In this document: positions 1 to 8,777 of the stretch, piece by piece
Layout of the letters: each line of letters opens with the position of its first letter
Position numbering within the stretch: position 1 is the stretch's first letter
NCBI GenBank assembly: GCA_964568855.1
Contig: CAZMSD010000032.1
Location: 1 to 49,748, forward strand
Direction of reading: 5' to 3'
DNA length: 49,748 bases
Source: CAZMSD01 sp964568855
GTDB taxonomy: Bacteria > CAIWAD01
The notes under the pieces: model-generated
The model's input: the letters and a program-made list of their open reading frames with translations, nothing else
Databases searched by the model: none
What the model was told of the DNA's origin: nothing
Program-made: the position numbers and the translations under genes

Positions 1-762
1 CGAGCGCAGCCCCTTGCTCCCGTCGATCACCACCAGCAAGCCGGACGACAGATCCAAGCCCCGCTCGGTCAAGGACCGCAGAAACTCCGACAGGACACGG
101 CTGTTTTCCGTTGCCGTCTGCACAAAGCCCAGCAGCTTCTTCTCGCCGTCGAGCGTCACGCCCAAGGCAATCACCATCTCGTCTTCCGCGAAGGTCTTCC
201 CGTCCAGAAACAGCACTACCAGATCCAGATCGGAGAGCTCGCGTTCCTGGAACTGCCGCAGCTGGGCTGTACTGGCTTCAATGAAGTGGCGGGAAACCGT
301 GGAGCGGGACAGTCCGATGGCCCCGGGAATCGCTTCGGCTGCCCGCTCGTAGTTCCGGCAGGAAATCCCATAGAACACACGGCGGAACAGCTCTTCGTCA
401 AGTTCACCGTGCCCCTGAAGTCGCTCGTAGCTGCCTAAGCGGATCTCCCCCTGGGGACCCCGGACACGGGGAACGTGGATCGGAACCCGTTGTCCGGCCA
501 AGCGGACCGATCCCCGGTTGGCACCGTGGCGGTAGTTTCGCTGATCCAGCAACTTCCGGCTGTAATACATGCCGGAAAGCCGCTGGACTTCCTGTTCCAA
601 CTCCTCGTGGATTGCCAGGAGTCCCAATGGGATCAGCGACCGGATCATTTCCAGACGGCTGTCCAAATCCAGGTCCGCATACTCCTGGCGTCGGATAATT
701 CGCGGCTCGCCCATCCGCTTTCTCTTCTTGCACTTGCCGCTAGTGGGTCGCACATTGCTCAT
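1..762 (-). mobile_element. IS256-family (Mutator) transposase, N-terminal 254 residues, runs off the left edge
   Basis: Reading leftward from an ATG at 762, one frame stays open to base 1 (254 codons) and continues outside the window. Upstream of the ATG is a strong ribosome binding site (AAAGGAGG, 6 bases before the start). The protein has a basic N-terminus, a helix-turn-helix-like stretch (GLSRSTVSRHFIEAS), then the RNase H-like DDE core. The first catalytic Asp is in VLFLDGKTF (about D187) and the second in LLVVIDGSKGL (about D247). The third acidic residue lies outside the window. Family members are about 400 residues, so roughly 60 percent is visible. It catalyses cut-and-paste or copy-out movement of its own element. 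The family assignment rests on the DDE motifs and their spacing. Whether the copy is intact cannot be judged. Confidence 0.88.
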
Positions 763-790
763 GAGTGGCCTCCTTTCTTGTTTAACTCAC

Positions 791-819
791 CCCAAATGTA
801 TGTGTTTCATGCATTTGGG
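791..819. repeat. Imperfect palindrome in the terminal non-coding part of the IS
   Basis: Arms CCCAAATGTATG (791-802) and CATGCATTTGGG (808-819) pair at 11 of 12 positions around a 5-base loop. The structure lies between the transposase start at 762 and the inferred outer end of the element near 855. In insertion sequences, hairpins here can shield the transposase gene from outside transcription or form part of the transposase binding end. Neither role can be decided from this end alone. Confidence 0.6.
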
Positions 820-854
820 AATGAATGTGAGGCCACTCGATTTCAACTAAATAT

Positions 855-1094
855 GTGACTCACCCGCGGAACCTGGACATCATCCTCACCGACGTGTACA
901 TGCCCCAGATGAACGGATTCAAACTCCTGATGGAGGTGAAGAACCGCTTTCCGGACATGCCCGTGCTGATGATGACGGGCTACAACTCCGCGGCCAAGGT
1001 GCTGTCCTCCGTGACACACAGCAATGTGGAGTTCATGTCCAAGCCCTTTCGCCTGAGCGAACTGGGCGAAACCGTCAAGTCGATGATTTCCTGA
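855..1094 (+). pseudogene. Response-regulator receiver domain, 5' end missing next to the IS
   Basis: The 79 readable residues are the C-terminal two thirds of a CheY-like receiver. They hold the phospho-acceptor Asp (DIILTDVYMPQMNG), the conserved Thr region (MMTGY) and the Lys switch (MSKPFR). The first beta-alpha-beta unit, which carries the acidic Mg2+ pocket, is absent. The frame closes upstream at a stop (828-830) inside the IS end, so no normal start exists; GTG 855 is only the first possible codon. The simplest reading is that the IS inserted into the gene and the missing 5' portion lies left of the window. It ends 4 bases before the HDOD gene, an arrangement common in two-component output operons. 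Confidence 0.8.
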
Positions 1095-1098
1095 GGCG

Positions 1099-2001
1099 AT
1101 GATGGCTGTGAATACGGCGATCCAGCACAGACGCGATACGATCCTCGAGCGCATCGAGACCCTGGACTCGCTCCCCTCGCTGCCGCGGATCGTCTCGCAG
1201 ATCCTGCGCCTGCTGTCCTCGGGAGATTACTCCTCCAGCGAGATGATGGAGTTGATCCAGAAGGATCCGGCCCTCACCGCGCGCGTGCTCAAGCTGGCCA
1301 ACAGCGCCACCTACGGCCGGTCCCGCCAGATCGACAGCCTGGGCCAGGCGATCGTGATGCTGGGCGCCCAGGAGATCCAGCGCATCGTGACCACCATCAG
1401 CGTGATGCGCGCCTTCGAGGGTTCCTTCAACCACGGCAGCATCGATCGCGAGGCCTACTGGGCCCACTGCCTCTCCACGGCCGAACTGACCCAGCGCCTG
1501 GCCCGGATCATGGGCTTCGACTTCGAGGGCGCCGATTTCACGGCCGCCCTGCTGCACGACGTGGGCAAGATCGTGCTCGACCAGCATTTCCATCCCGAGT
1601 TCGTGGACTGCCTCAGGCTGGTGGAATACCGCGGGATTCCCCTTTTTGAAGCGGAGAAGAAGTTGCTCGCGCTGGATCACACGGAAGTCGGGGCGCTGCT
1701 CGGCGAGCGCTGGCACCTGCCGGAGAACCTGATCGAGGTGATCCGCTGGCACCACGATTTCGACGAGCCCGAGAGCCGCAGCCCCCTGCTCTCCTGCGTG
1801 CGTCTGGCCAACCACCTGGTCAAGAGCGAGAACTGCGGCTGCCTCGGTGAGGAAAGCGACTGGCTGATCGAGCAGGATCCCGCCTGGCTGGTGCTGGTCA
1901 GGGAGCGCTCGGTGAAGCAGGAGCAGGTGCTCGACGAGCTCAAGGGCGACATCGGCAAGGCCGTCGCCCGCGTTCGTGAAATGGTGAACGAGCTGCTGTA
2001 A
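1099..2001 (+). CDS. HDOD domain signalling protein
   Basis: This is a 300-residue cytoplasmic protein made mostly of one HDOD domain. Recognisable parts are the start of the domain (LDSLPSLPRIVSQILRLLS, about residues 21-40), the helix around QKDPALTARVLKLANSATYG, and a retained HD-like segment (LLHDVGKIVLDQHF, about 152-165). HDOD proteins are HD-related output domains in chemotaxis, motility and stress signalling, and are often partnered with response regulators; catalytic activity is generally not demonstrated. The start is 4 bases after the stop of the broken receiver gene, with GAGG close upstream, so the two probably formed one operon. ATG 1102 is an alternative start. The upstream IS may have altered its transcription. 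Confidence 0.85.
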   Translation: MMAVNTAIQHRRDTILERIETLDSLPSLPRIVSQILRLLSSGDYSSSEMMELIQKDPALTARVLKLANSATYGRSRQIDSLGQAIVMLGAQEIQRIVTTISVMRAFEGSFNHGSIDREAYWAHCLSTAELTQRLARIMGFDFEGADFTAALLHDVGKIVLDQHFHPEFVDCLRLVEYRGIPLFEAEKKLLALDHTEVGALLGERWHLPENLIEVIRWHHDFDEPESRSPLLSCVRLANHLVKSENCGCLGEESDWLIEQDPAWLVLVRERSVKQEQVLDELKGDIGKAVARVREMVNELL

Positions 2002-2051
2002 CACAACCGTCGCAATCCGGACGCCATATCCATAGTCGGACCGCCCGCTGC

Positions 2052-3068
2052 ATGACAGGCACGCTTCCCTGGACCAATCCCTATTTGCTGGCTCCCATGG
2101 CCGGAATCAGCACTCCCGGTTTTCGCGGGATCTGCCGCGAATTCGGCGCGGGCGGCACCAGCACCGGTCTGGTGGACGCGCAAGGCCTGGGGACCGGCAG
2201 CCGCGGCAGCCTGAAGCGCGCCCTGCCCGAGGGCCGCGAGACCTCCCGCGAGACGCTGCAGATCTTCGGCCGCGATCCCCGAATCATCAGCATGGCCGCC
2301 GGCAGGGCCGCCGAACTTGGCTTCGCCGCCCTGGAGCTCAACCTCGGCTGCACCGCCCGGCCCGTCTTCGCGCGTGGCTGCGGGGCGGCGCTGCTGGGCG
2401 ACCTGGACCTGGTGGCGCGACTGCTCGAGGCCCTGCGCGAAGCCACTCCGCTGCCCTGCGGCATAAAGTGCCGCAGCGGGCTCAAGCGCGGCGACCGGCT
2501 GCTGCCCGAGCTGCTCGGGCTGGCCTCGGCGCAGGGTCTGGACTGGGTCAGCGTGCACCTGCGCAGCGTCGAGCAGGGCTTCGACGACAAGGCTGACTGG
2601 GAATCCCTGGACGCCCTCGCGGCGGCCGGCCCGGGCGACCACGGCAGTCCCGCCCTGCTGGCCGGCGGCGACTTGCGGGACGGACCCGCCGCCCGCGGGA
2701 AACTCGAGCGCCATCCCTTCCTCGCGGCGGTGCTGATCGGGCGGGCCGCCATCACCGCGCCCTGGATCTTCGCCGAGTGCGGGGTCGGGAGCGCGCCCGG
2801 CGCCGGCGAGCGTGCGCGCCCGCCCGATGACGGCGAGCGTGTCCGGGTCCTGGCCGAGGTGCTGCGCTGTCTCAGCGCCGAACTCGACTGGCGCGAATCC
2901 TCCCGGATCCTGCCGCTGCTCGTGAGACACATGGAGCTCGACCTTGGAGATCAACCGCAGTTCTGGATCGCCGACCGCAACAACCTGGCCGAGCTCCGCG
3001 AGCGCATCGCCCGGCGGCTGGCCCGCTCGCCCATCGAGCCGATCCGCGGCAATCCCTTCCTGCGCTGA
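2052..3068 (+). CDS. tRNA-dihydrouridine synthase (Dus family)
   Basis: FMN-dependent enzyme that reduces uridines in the D-loop of tRNA, 338 residues. The TIM-barrel landmarks are in order: LAPMAGIS near residue 13 (FMN phosphate end), NLGCTARPVFARGCGAALL (about 97-115) matching the family's NxGCP...G(A/S)ALL block, VHLRS followed by KADW, GGDLRD, and GRAAITAPWIF, which matches the family's GRGAxGxPWIF. The catalytic Cys is expected at C100. The usual Pro after it is Thr, and C110 sits ten residues later, so the site is somewhat diverged. The subtype (DusA, B or C) cannot be assigned. It stands alone between the HDOD gene and hsp20. Residues 245-260 form a Gly/Ala/Pro-rich loop insertion. 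Confidence 0.83.
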   Translation: MTGTLPWTNPYLLAPMAGISTPGFRGICREFGAGGTSTGLVDAQGLGTGSRGSLKRALPEGRETSRETLQIFGRDPRIISMAAGRAAELGFAALELNLGCTARPVFARGCGAALLGDLDLVARLLEALREATPLPCGIKCRSGLKRGDRLLPELLGLASAQGLDWVSVHLRSVEQGFDDKADWESLDALAAAGPGDHGSPALLAGGDLRDGPAARGKLERHPFLAAVLIGRAAITAPWIFAECGVGSAPGAGERARPPDDGERVRVLAEVLRCLSAELDWRESSRILPLLVRHMELDLGDQPQFWIADRNNLAELRERIARRLARSPIEPIRGNPFLR

Positions 3069-3077
3069 AGAGCGATA

Positions 3078-3107
3078 TTGCGTTTGCTCATTTGTTCCGC
3101 CTATGCA
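3078..3107 (+). promoter_or_regulatory. Weak candidate promoter for hsp20-lon
   Basis: The short gap after dus is more AT-rich than its surroundings. TTGCGT (3078-3083) is followed after 18 bases by TATGCA (3102-3107), which matches a sigma-70-type promoter only loosely. No CIRCE-like inverted repeat or clear heat-shock sigma element is visible. Confidence 0.25.
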
Positions 3108-3167
3108 ATGATGATTGGCGGAGGCGGCCGGCCAGCGATACCCGGCAACCAGACGATGGGAGAAAGC

Positions 3168-3611
3168 ATGCATTTTTTCGACCGCAAGCAGCTTGAGAAC
3201 CTGAGCGGGCTGGATCCCGAAATCGAGCGGCAATTCAAAATGATCATCAGCGGGAAGAACGCCATGCGCGGAGAAGAGAACGAATTCTGTCCCCCCGCCG
3301 ACATGATCCTCGGCCCCGATCACCTGGTGATCGTCATCGAGCTGGCGGGGATCAAGCGGGACGACATCCAGCTGGGCATGGGCGAGCACGAGCTCGTGAT
3401 ACGCGGCTACCGGAACGAGCCCGGGCAGATCGAGAAGGACCGCTACCTGGGCATGGAGATCAATTTCGGACCCTTCACCCGCAGTTTCCGGTTGCCCACG
3501 GGTCTGGATACCGAGGGGATCCAGGCCAATTACAGCGACGGATTCCTTGTGATACGCATCCCGCGGAATCCCGACGTTCCCGTCCGTCTCACCCTGGAGG
3601 ACGAGCAATGA
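3168..3611 (+). CDS. Small heat shock protein, Hsp20/alpha-crystallin family
   Basis: ATP-independent holdase chaperone of 147 residues. The alpha-crystallin domain runs from PPADMILGPDHLVIVIELAGIK to FLVIRIPRN. The typical GxL-like loop appears as NYSDGFLVIRIPR, and the C-terminal strand VPVRLTLE follows. ATG 3168 is chosen because GGGAGA lies 6 bases upstream; starts at 3156 or 3078 are open but would add an untypical N-terminal extension. The gene overlaps lon by 4 bases (ATGA), so chaperone and protease should be made from one transcript. This makes functional sense: the holdase keeps damaged proteins soluble and Lon degrades them. Confidence 0.88.
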   Translation: MHFFDRKQLENLSGLDPEIERQFKMIISGKNAMRGEENEFCPPADMILGPDHLVIVIELAGIKRDDIQLGMGEHELVIRGYRNEPGQIEKDRYLGMEINFGPFTRSFRLPTGLDTEGIQANYSDGFLVIRIPRNPDVPVRLTLEDEQ

Positions 3612-5959
3612 GAACCGAACTGCCGGAAATCGTGGACAAGCCGTTCAGCGGAACCGTGCCCTCCGAACTGGGCCTGCTGGCCGTCACCGACGTGGTGGTC
3701 TTTCCCGGGGTGATCCTGCCCTACGTGGTCAGCGAGCCCAAGCAGGTGCGGATGGTGCACAGCGTGCTGGGGGCCAACCGCATGCTGGCCGTCTTCCTCA
3801 AGCGTGATACAGGGCAGGAGAACCGCCTCTACGGCATGGGCACCGCGGTGCAGGTCCTGAAGATGTTCTCGGTGCCGGACGGTTCGGTGGGCCTGCTGCT
3901 GCAGGGCGTGAGCCGGGTAAGGTACGCCGGGATCGCCTCGCGCGAACCCTTCGTCTCGATCCGCGTCGAGAGCCACGTGGACGACCAGCGCAGCTCGATC
4001 AAGACCGAGGGCTACCGCAAGGCGCTGCTGCGGGCCTTCGACCAGTACGCCGAGCAGAACGGCTGGATCGGCGAGGACATGCTGCAGTCGATCCGGGCGA
4101 TCAAGGAACCGGGCCGCCTGTCGGACGTCATCTGCGCCAACCTCAACTTCAACCTCGAAGACCGGCAGGCCGTGCTTGAGGAGGCGGACAACATTCCGCG
4201 GATGAAGAACGTGCTCCAGTTCATCAACCGCGAGAACCAGCTCGCCGAGCTGTCGCGCAAGATCCAGGACGAGCTGAACCTGGCGATGGAGAAGAACCAG
4301 AAGGAGTATTACCTGCGCGAGCAGCTCAAGGTCATCCGCAAGGAGCTGGGCGAGGAGGACGACGCCCAGGTGGAGCTCGACGAGCTGCGCGTGCAGCTGG
4401 ACGAAGGCGACTACCCCGAAGCCGTCTGCCAGGCCGCGGAGCGCGAGATCCGCCGGCTGCGCCGGATGAGCCAGAACTCAAGCGAGTTCAGCGTCTCTCG
4501 CACCTACGTGGACTGGCTGGTCAACTTCCCCTGGCGCGTGATGCAGGCGGATCACACGGACGTGGCCCGGGCCCGCCGGATCCTCGACCGCGACCATTTC
4601 GGCCTCGAGCAGATCAAGGAGCGGATCCTGGAGTTCCTGGCCGTGCGCAAGCTCTCGGGCAACGGCGGGCGCGGCCCGATCCTCTGTTTCGTCGGGCCTC
4701 CCGGAGTGGGCAAGACCAGCCTGGGCATGTCCATCGCCGAGTCGCTGGGGCGCAGTTTCGTGCGCCTGGCCCTGGGCGGCGTGCACGACGAGAGCGAGGT
4801 CCGGGGACACCGCCGGACCTACGTGGGGGCCATGCCCGGCAGGATCGTGCAGAAGCTGCGCGAGGCGGGAAACGTCAATCCCGTGTTCATGCTGGACGAG
4901 ATCGACAAGCTGGGCGCGGACGTGAAGGGCGATCCCTCGGCCGCCATGCTCGAGGTGCTCGACCCGGCGCAGAACCACACCTTCCAGGACCACTACCTGG
5001 ACGTGGCGGTGGACCTCAGCCAGACCCTCTTCGTGGCCACCGCCAACCAGGCCGAGCAGATTCCGGGACCCCTGCGCGACCGCATGGAGGTGATCCACCT
5101 GCCGGGCTACCTGCCCACGGAGAAACTCGAGATCGCCAGGCGCTACCTGGCGCCCCGGCAGATCGAGTCCAACGGCCTGAAGAAGAGCCGGCTCTCCTTC
5201 ACCGCCGCCGGCCTGCGGACGATCATCGAGGAATACACCCGCGAGGCCGGTGTGCGCCAGCTGGAGCAGCGCATCGGCGCGGTGGCGCGCAAGGTCGCCC
5301 GCCGGGTGGCCGAGGGCGAGGGCGGCAAGGTCAGTGTCACGGCCAGGACGGCGCGGGAGCTGCTGGGCGCCCAGCGCATCCTGCCCGAGGTGGCCGGCCG
5401 GCGCCCCGAAGTGGGCGTCGCCACCGGACTGGCCTGGACGCCCTTCGGCGGCGTGCTGCTGTTCATCGAGGCCACGGCGATGAGGGGCAGCGGCAAGCTG
5501 CACCTGACGGGCCACCTGGGCGACGTGATGCGCGAATCGGGGGAGATCGCCCTGAGCTACATCCGGGCGCGGGGGAAGGATCTGGGCATCGCGGCCGACT
5601 TCCACGAGCAGACGGACCTGCACGTGCACCTGCCCGAGGGGGCCACGCCCAAGGACGGGCCCTCCGCGGGTATCACGATAGTCGCCGCGCTGGTCTCCCT
5701 GCTGTCGGGGCGCCCAGTGAAGCATGACACGGCGATGACCGGCGAGGTGAGCCTCCGCGGCAGGGTGCTGGCCATCGGCGGCCTGCGCGAGAAGGTGATG
5801 GCCGCCCACCGCGCGGGGATCCGCAGCGTGCTGGCGCCCGCGGACAACGAGAAGGACCTGGAGGAGATACCCGCCGAGATCCGCGGCAGCATGCGCATCG
5901 TGCTCGTGTCGCACATCGACGAGGTCCTGAAGCACACCTTGATGAAGAAGCCCCGCTAG
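3608..5959 (+). CDS. lon: Lon ATP-dependent serine protease
   Basis: Cytoplasmic AAA+ protease of 783 residues, the usual length for bacterial LonA. The order is: N-terminal substrate-binding domain (about 15-210) beginning with LGLLAVTDVVVFPGVILPY, a coiled-coil (about 215-290), an AAA+ module with Walker A GPPGVGKT (363-370) and Walker B VFMLDEID, then the protease domain. The Ser-Lys dyad is S686 in PKDGPSAG and K729 in GLREKV, with the same spacing as E. coli S679/K722. The start codon overlaps the stop of hsp20 by 4 bases. It ends 11 bases before the convergent histidine kinase gene. No long U-tract terminator is visible there, only a short GC-rich inverted repeat after the stop. Confidence 0.97.
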   Translation: MRTELPEIVDKPFSGTVPSELGLLAVTDVVVFPGVILPYVVSEPKQVRMVHSVLGANRMLAVFLKRDTGQENRLYGMGTAVQVLKMFSVPDGSVGLLLQGVSRVRYAGIASREPFVSIRVESHVDDQRSSIKTEGYRKALLRAFDQYAEQNGWIGEDMLQSIRAIKEPGRLSDVICANLNFNLEDRQAVLEEADNIPRMKNVLQFINRENQLAELSRKIQDELNLAMEKNQKEYYLREQLKVIRKELGEEDDAQVELDELRVQLDEGDYPEAVCQAAEREIRRLRRMSQNSSEFSVSRTYVDWLVNFPWRVMQADHTDVARARRILDRDHFGLEQIKERILEFLAVRKLSGNGGRGPILCFVGPPGVGKTSLGMSIAESLGRSFVRLALGGVHDESEVRGHRRTYVGAMPGRIVQKLREAGNVNPVFMLDEIDKLGADVKGDPSAAMLEVLDPAQNHTFQDHYLDVAVDLSQTLFVATANQAEQIPGPLRDRMEVIHLPGYLPTEKLEIARRYLAPRQIESNGLKKSRLSFTAAGLRTIIEEYTREAGVRQLEQRIGAVARKVARRVAEGEGGKVSVTARTARELLGAQRILPEVAGRRPEVGVATGLAWTPFGGVLLFIEATAMRGSGKLHLTGHLGDVMRESGEIALSYIRARGKDLGIAADFHEQTDLHVHLPEGATPKDGPSAGITIVAALVSLLSGRPVKHDTAMTGEVSLRGRVLAIGGLREKVMAAHRAGIRSVLAPADNEKDLEEIPAEIRGSMRIVLVSHIDEVLKHTLMKKPR

Positions 5960-5970
5960 CGGCGGGTCGG

Positions 5971-8694
5971 TCAGGCGGAATCCGCGTCCAGGATGCGGCG
6001 CAGCGTGTTGGACAGCGTGTTGATGGTGAAGGGTTTCTCGATGAAACCGCTGATGCCCGGCAGGTCGAGGATCTCGCTGCGCTGGTTCTGGGTGTAGCCC
6101 GAGCAGATCAGGATCCGCGCCCCGGGGTCGATGGCGCGCATCTCTTCGTAGACTTCCAGCCCGTTCATGTCCGGCATCACCACGTCCAGGATCACGAGAT
6201 CCACGCCCTCGTGGCGTTCCCTGTAATACTCGATCGCCCCCAGCCCCGAATCGAAAGTGGTTACGCTGTAGTCGAGGCTCTCGAGAATCCGGGTCAGCAT
6301 GTCGCGGATCACGGCCTCGTCGTCCACCACCAGCACGTGCTCCGTTCCGCGAAGCGTCTTCACCGGCGGGCCGCCCGCCTCCCGCGCCGGCTCATCGGCC
6401 GCCGGGAAGAGCAGGCGGAAACGCGTACCCAGGTCGGGACGGCTGGCCAGCTCGACGTGACCGCCGTGCGCGCGCAGAATGCTGTAGACCATCGAGAGGC
6501 CCAGGCCCGATCCCTCGCCGTCCCGCTTGGTGGTGAAGAAGGGATCGAAGATCCGGTTGTGCAGCTCCGGCGGGATGCCGCGACCCGTGTCACGGACCTC
6601 GATCTCCACGTAGTTCCCCGGCCTGAGATCGGGCACCTGGCGCGATTCCTCTTCGTCCACCACCCTCGGCCGGCTGCGGATCGCGATGCGACCGTGGCCG
6701 TTGAGGGCCTCGTTCGCGTTCAGCAGCAGGTTGAGCACCACCTGCTCGAACTGCAGCGAGTCCGCGAAGGCCGCGGGCAGGCCGGGGTCCAGCTCCTGCT
6801 GCAACTCCACGCCCTGATCCAGCGTCCGGCGGAAGAGCTCCAGCGTCTGCTCGATCACGGAGTTGACGTCCACGGGATTCAACTGCTGGGGCCCCTGCCG
6901 GGAGAAGCCCAGCAGCTGCCGGGTCAACTGCGAGGCCTGGTCGATGCCCCGCTCGATGACCTCCAGGTAGCGCAGCGAGTCGCTGTCTTCCGCCAGCTTG
7001 TTGCGCAGGAAGGAGGCGTTGCCCAGGATTCCGCCCAGGATGTTGTTGAAATCGTGGGCGATGCCGCCCGAGAGCGCGCCGATGGACTCCATCTTCTGCG
7101 CGCGGATCACCTGCCGCTGCAGGGTGCGACGGCGTGTCACATCCTCGAGCATCAGCACGATGTCGGTCAGGTTGCCGATCTTGTTGTGCACGGGAAATAC
7201 GGTCACCGAGGCGTAGCGTTCCTCCCCGCCGTTCTCGTACAGCGAGGCGGGCAGCAGGATCTCTTCCTCGTGGCCCGCCTGGCCCCGCAGGCAGCCCCGC
7301 CAGAGCGCGGTCAGAGCCTCCACAGTCTTCAGCAGCCTGGGCACCAGCGCGTTCTCACCCTGCTCGACGAGCAGGTTCCGGGCGGAGGTCTCGAAGAGTT
7401 TCTCGAAGGCCTTGTTGCACTGGCGCACCAGACCGTCCGGATCGAGCACCACCAGCGCCAGCGGGATCTGGGAAATCAGGTTCTCGAGGAAGGACAGCCG
7501 GTTGCGGCTCTCCATTTCCAGCCGTCGGCGCTCGGTGATGTCGCGGAGCACGCCCTCGATATATCCCAGCTCGCGGAACAGGCGGCCAGAGAGCATGAAT
7601 TCCAGCAGCCGGCCGTCAACGCTCATCGTGCGGCAGGTGTACTCGGAGACCATGCCGTCCCGCCGGATCAGTTCCAGGAAGCGCTGGTGGTTCTTGTCGC
7701 TGCCCCAGATGTCCCGCACCTCCGGGTCCTTGTTGGCGGGCAGGTGTAGCAGTTTGCGGATGTGCGGGTTGACCCAGCTCAGTTCGCCTTCCAGGCCCAG
7801 CCGGAAGAGGCCCACGTCGGCGTTGTTGACCAGCGAGCGGAACTTGAGTTCCGACTCGGCGAGCTTGTCGAGCAGCTCGGCGGTGGCCAGGATTCCCGAA
7901 ACCTGTCCGGCGAGGATGCTGATGATCTCGAGATCCGAATCCGTGAAGGGCTGGTCGATGGGCCGGGTGGTGGTGATGGCGCCGAGTACGCGGTCTCCCG
8001 AGCGCAGCGGGAAACTCATCAGCACCTCGTCCGCCTCGTCGGGCGTGCCGGGCACCTGGACCACCACGTCCGAGTCCATCGGGTCGTTGATGATGGTCGG
8101 CTCGCCGGTCTGCACCACGTGTCCCGTCAGGCCAGTGCCCACCGGGAACTGGAACTCCATCAGGTCGTCGCCCCATTCCTCGTCGTCGGTGAAGATGGGG
8201 ATCAGTGTATCACCGACAGCGTTGAGGGCGAAGACCGTGGTGGTGTTGGCGTTGACCAGCCTGCAGCAGGCGTCGGCGATGTCGCTGATGATCTCCCGCG
8301 GATTGTGGCTGATGGACATCTTGCGCGTGAGCTCGAGGATCGACTCCAGTCGCGCCGCCATGGCTTGGCTGCCGATCCAGGCTTCGCTCTCGAAGATCAT
8401 GATGCCCAAGCCGTTCTCGAAGGACGTGCGACAGGAAATGGGCAGCCGCGTCCCATCCTTGAGAATCAGGTTCAGCGGGAAGGTGCCGCTTTCGTCGGGA
8501 ACGGGCTCCAGCAGGCTGGACAATTCCATGCCCCGCAGCTCTTCGTGCCCATAGCCGGTCTCGGCCACCAGGGTGGAATTGGCGCGCAGGATCCGCTGCT
8601 CGGAGAACAGCAGCCGTCCCCTCCGGGATTCGTTGAAGCGCCGGAGCAGCAGCTCTTCTACAGTCTTGGACCCATTAAGCACGTTGTCTGACAT
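5971..8694 (-). CDS. Hybrid histidine kinase (PAS-GAF-PAS-PAS-HisKA-HATPase-REC)
   Basis: A soluble 907-residue sensor with no predicted membrane segment. Domains in order: a PAS-like region (about 25-105), a GAF domain (about 120-275, with FPVGTGLTGHVVQTGEPTII), a PAS (about 285-395) ending in GVLRDITERRRLE, and a second PAS (about 405-525) ending in LEDVTRRR. The H-box is GGIAHDFNNILGG with phospho-acceptor H547. The ATPase domain has an N-box (LLNANEAL), DTGRGIPPE and GSGLGLSMV, and the C-terminal receiver has phospho-acceptor D837 in ILDVVMPDMNG and Lys in IEKPF. All catalytic residues are present. The H-box resembles NtrB-type kinases. It is the last gene of the minus-strand run after metG. 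No clear ribosome binding site precedes ATG 8694. The signal sensed is unknown. Confidence 0.92.
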   Translation of the reverse strand: MSDNVLNGSKTVEELLLRRFNESRRGRLLFSEQRILRANSTLVAETGYGHEELRGMELSSLLEPVPDESGTFPLNLILKDGTRLPISCRTSFENGLGIMIFESEAWIGSQAMAARLESILELTRKMSISHNPREIISDIADACCRLVNANTTTVFALNAVGDTLIPIFTDDEEWGDDLMEFQFPVGTGLTGHVVQTGEPTIINDPMDSDVVVQVPGTPDEADEVLMSFPLRSGDRVLGAITTTRPIDQPFTDSDLEIISILAGQVSGILATAELLDKLAESELKFRSLVNNADVGLFRLGLEGELSWVNPHIRKLLHLPANKDPEVRDIWGSDKNHQRFLELIRRDGMVSEYTCRTMSVDGRLLEFMLSGRLFRELGYIEGVLRDITERRRLEMESRNRLSFLENLISQIPLALVVLDPDGLVRQCNKAFEKLFETSARNLLVEQGENALVPRLLKTVEALTALWRGCLRGQAGHEEEILLPASLYENGGEERYASVTVFPVHNKIGNLTDIVLMLEDVTRRRTLQRQVIRAQKMESIGALSGGIAHDFNNILGGILGNASFLRNKLAEDSDSLRYLEVIERGIDQASQLTRQLLGFSRQGPQQLNPVDVNSVIEQTLELFRRTLDQGVELQQELDPGLPAAFADSLQFEQVVLNLLLNANEALNGHGRIAIRSRPRVVDEEESRQVPDLRPGNYVEIEVRDTGRGIPPELHNRIFDPFFTTKRDGEGSGLGLSMVYSILRAHGGHVELASRPDLGTRFRLLFPAADEPAREAGGPPVKTLRGTEHVLVVDDEAVIRDMLTRILESLDYSVTTFDSGLGAIEYYRERHEGVDLVILDVVMPDMNGLEVYEEMRAIDPGARILICSGYTQNQRSEILDLPGISGFIEKPFTINTLSNTLRRILDADSA

Positions 8695-8777
8695 AGACTT
8701 AGAATCGGCAGGGGGAGTTCAGAACTTGAATCCGCCGCGGTGGTTTCAGTGGATAAGCGTGTACCGGCGAATCCGGG

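Noticed and set aside
3078..3167. Longer N-terminus for Hsp20
   Set aside because: The added 30 residues look like intergenic sequence; the only good ribosome binding site serves ATG 3168.
1677..3608. Very long antisense open frame opposite HDOD, dus and hsp20 (and similar ones opposite lon, hppA, nrdJ)
   Set aside because: Long antisense frames are expected in GC-rich coding DNA; the opposite strand encodes recognisable families with correct motifs.
5955..5970. Terminator between lon and the convergent kinase gene
   Set aside because: A short GC inverted repeat exists but is weak and has no T-tract on either strand.
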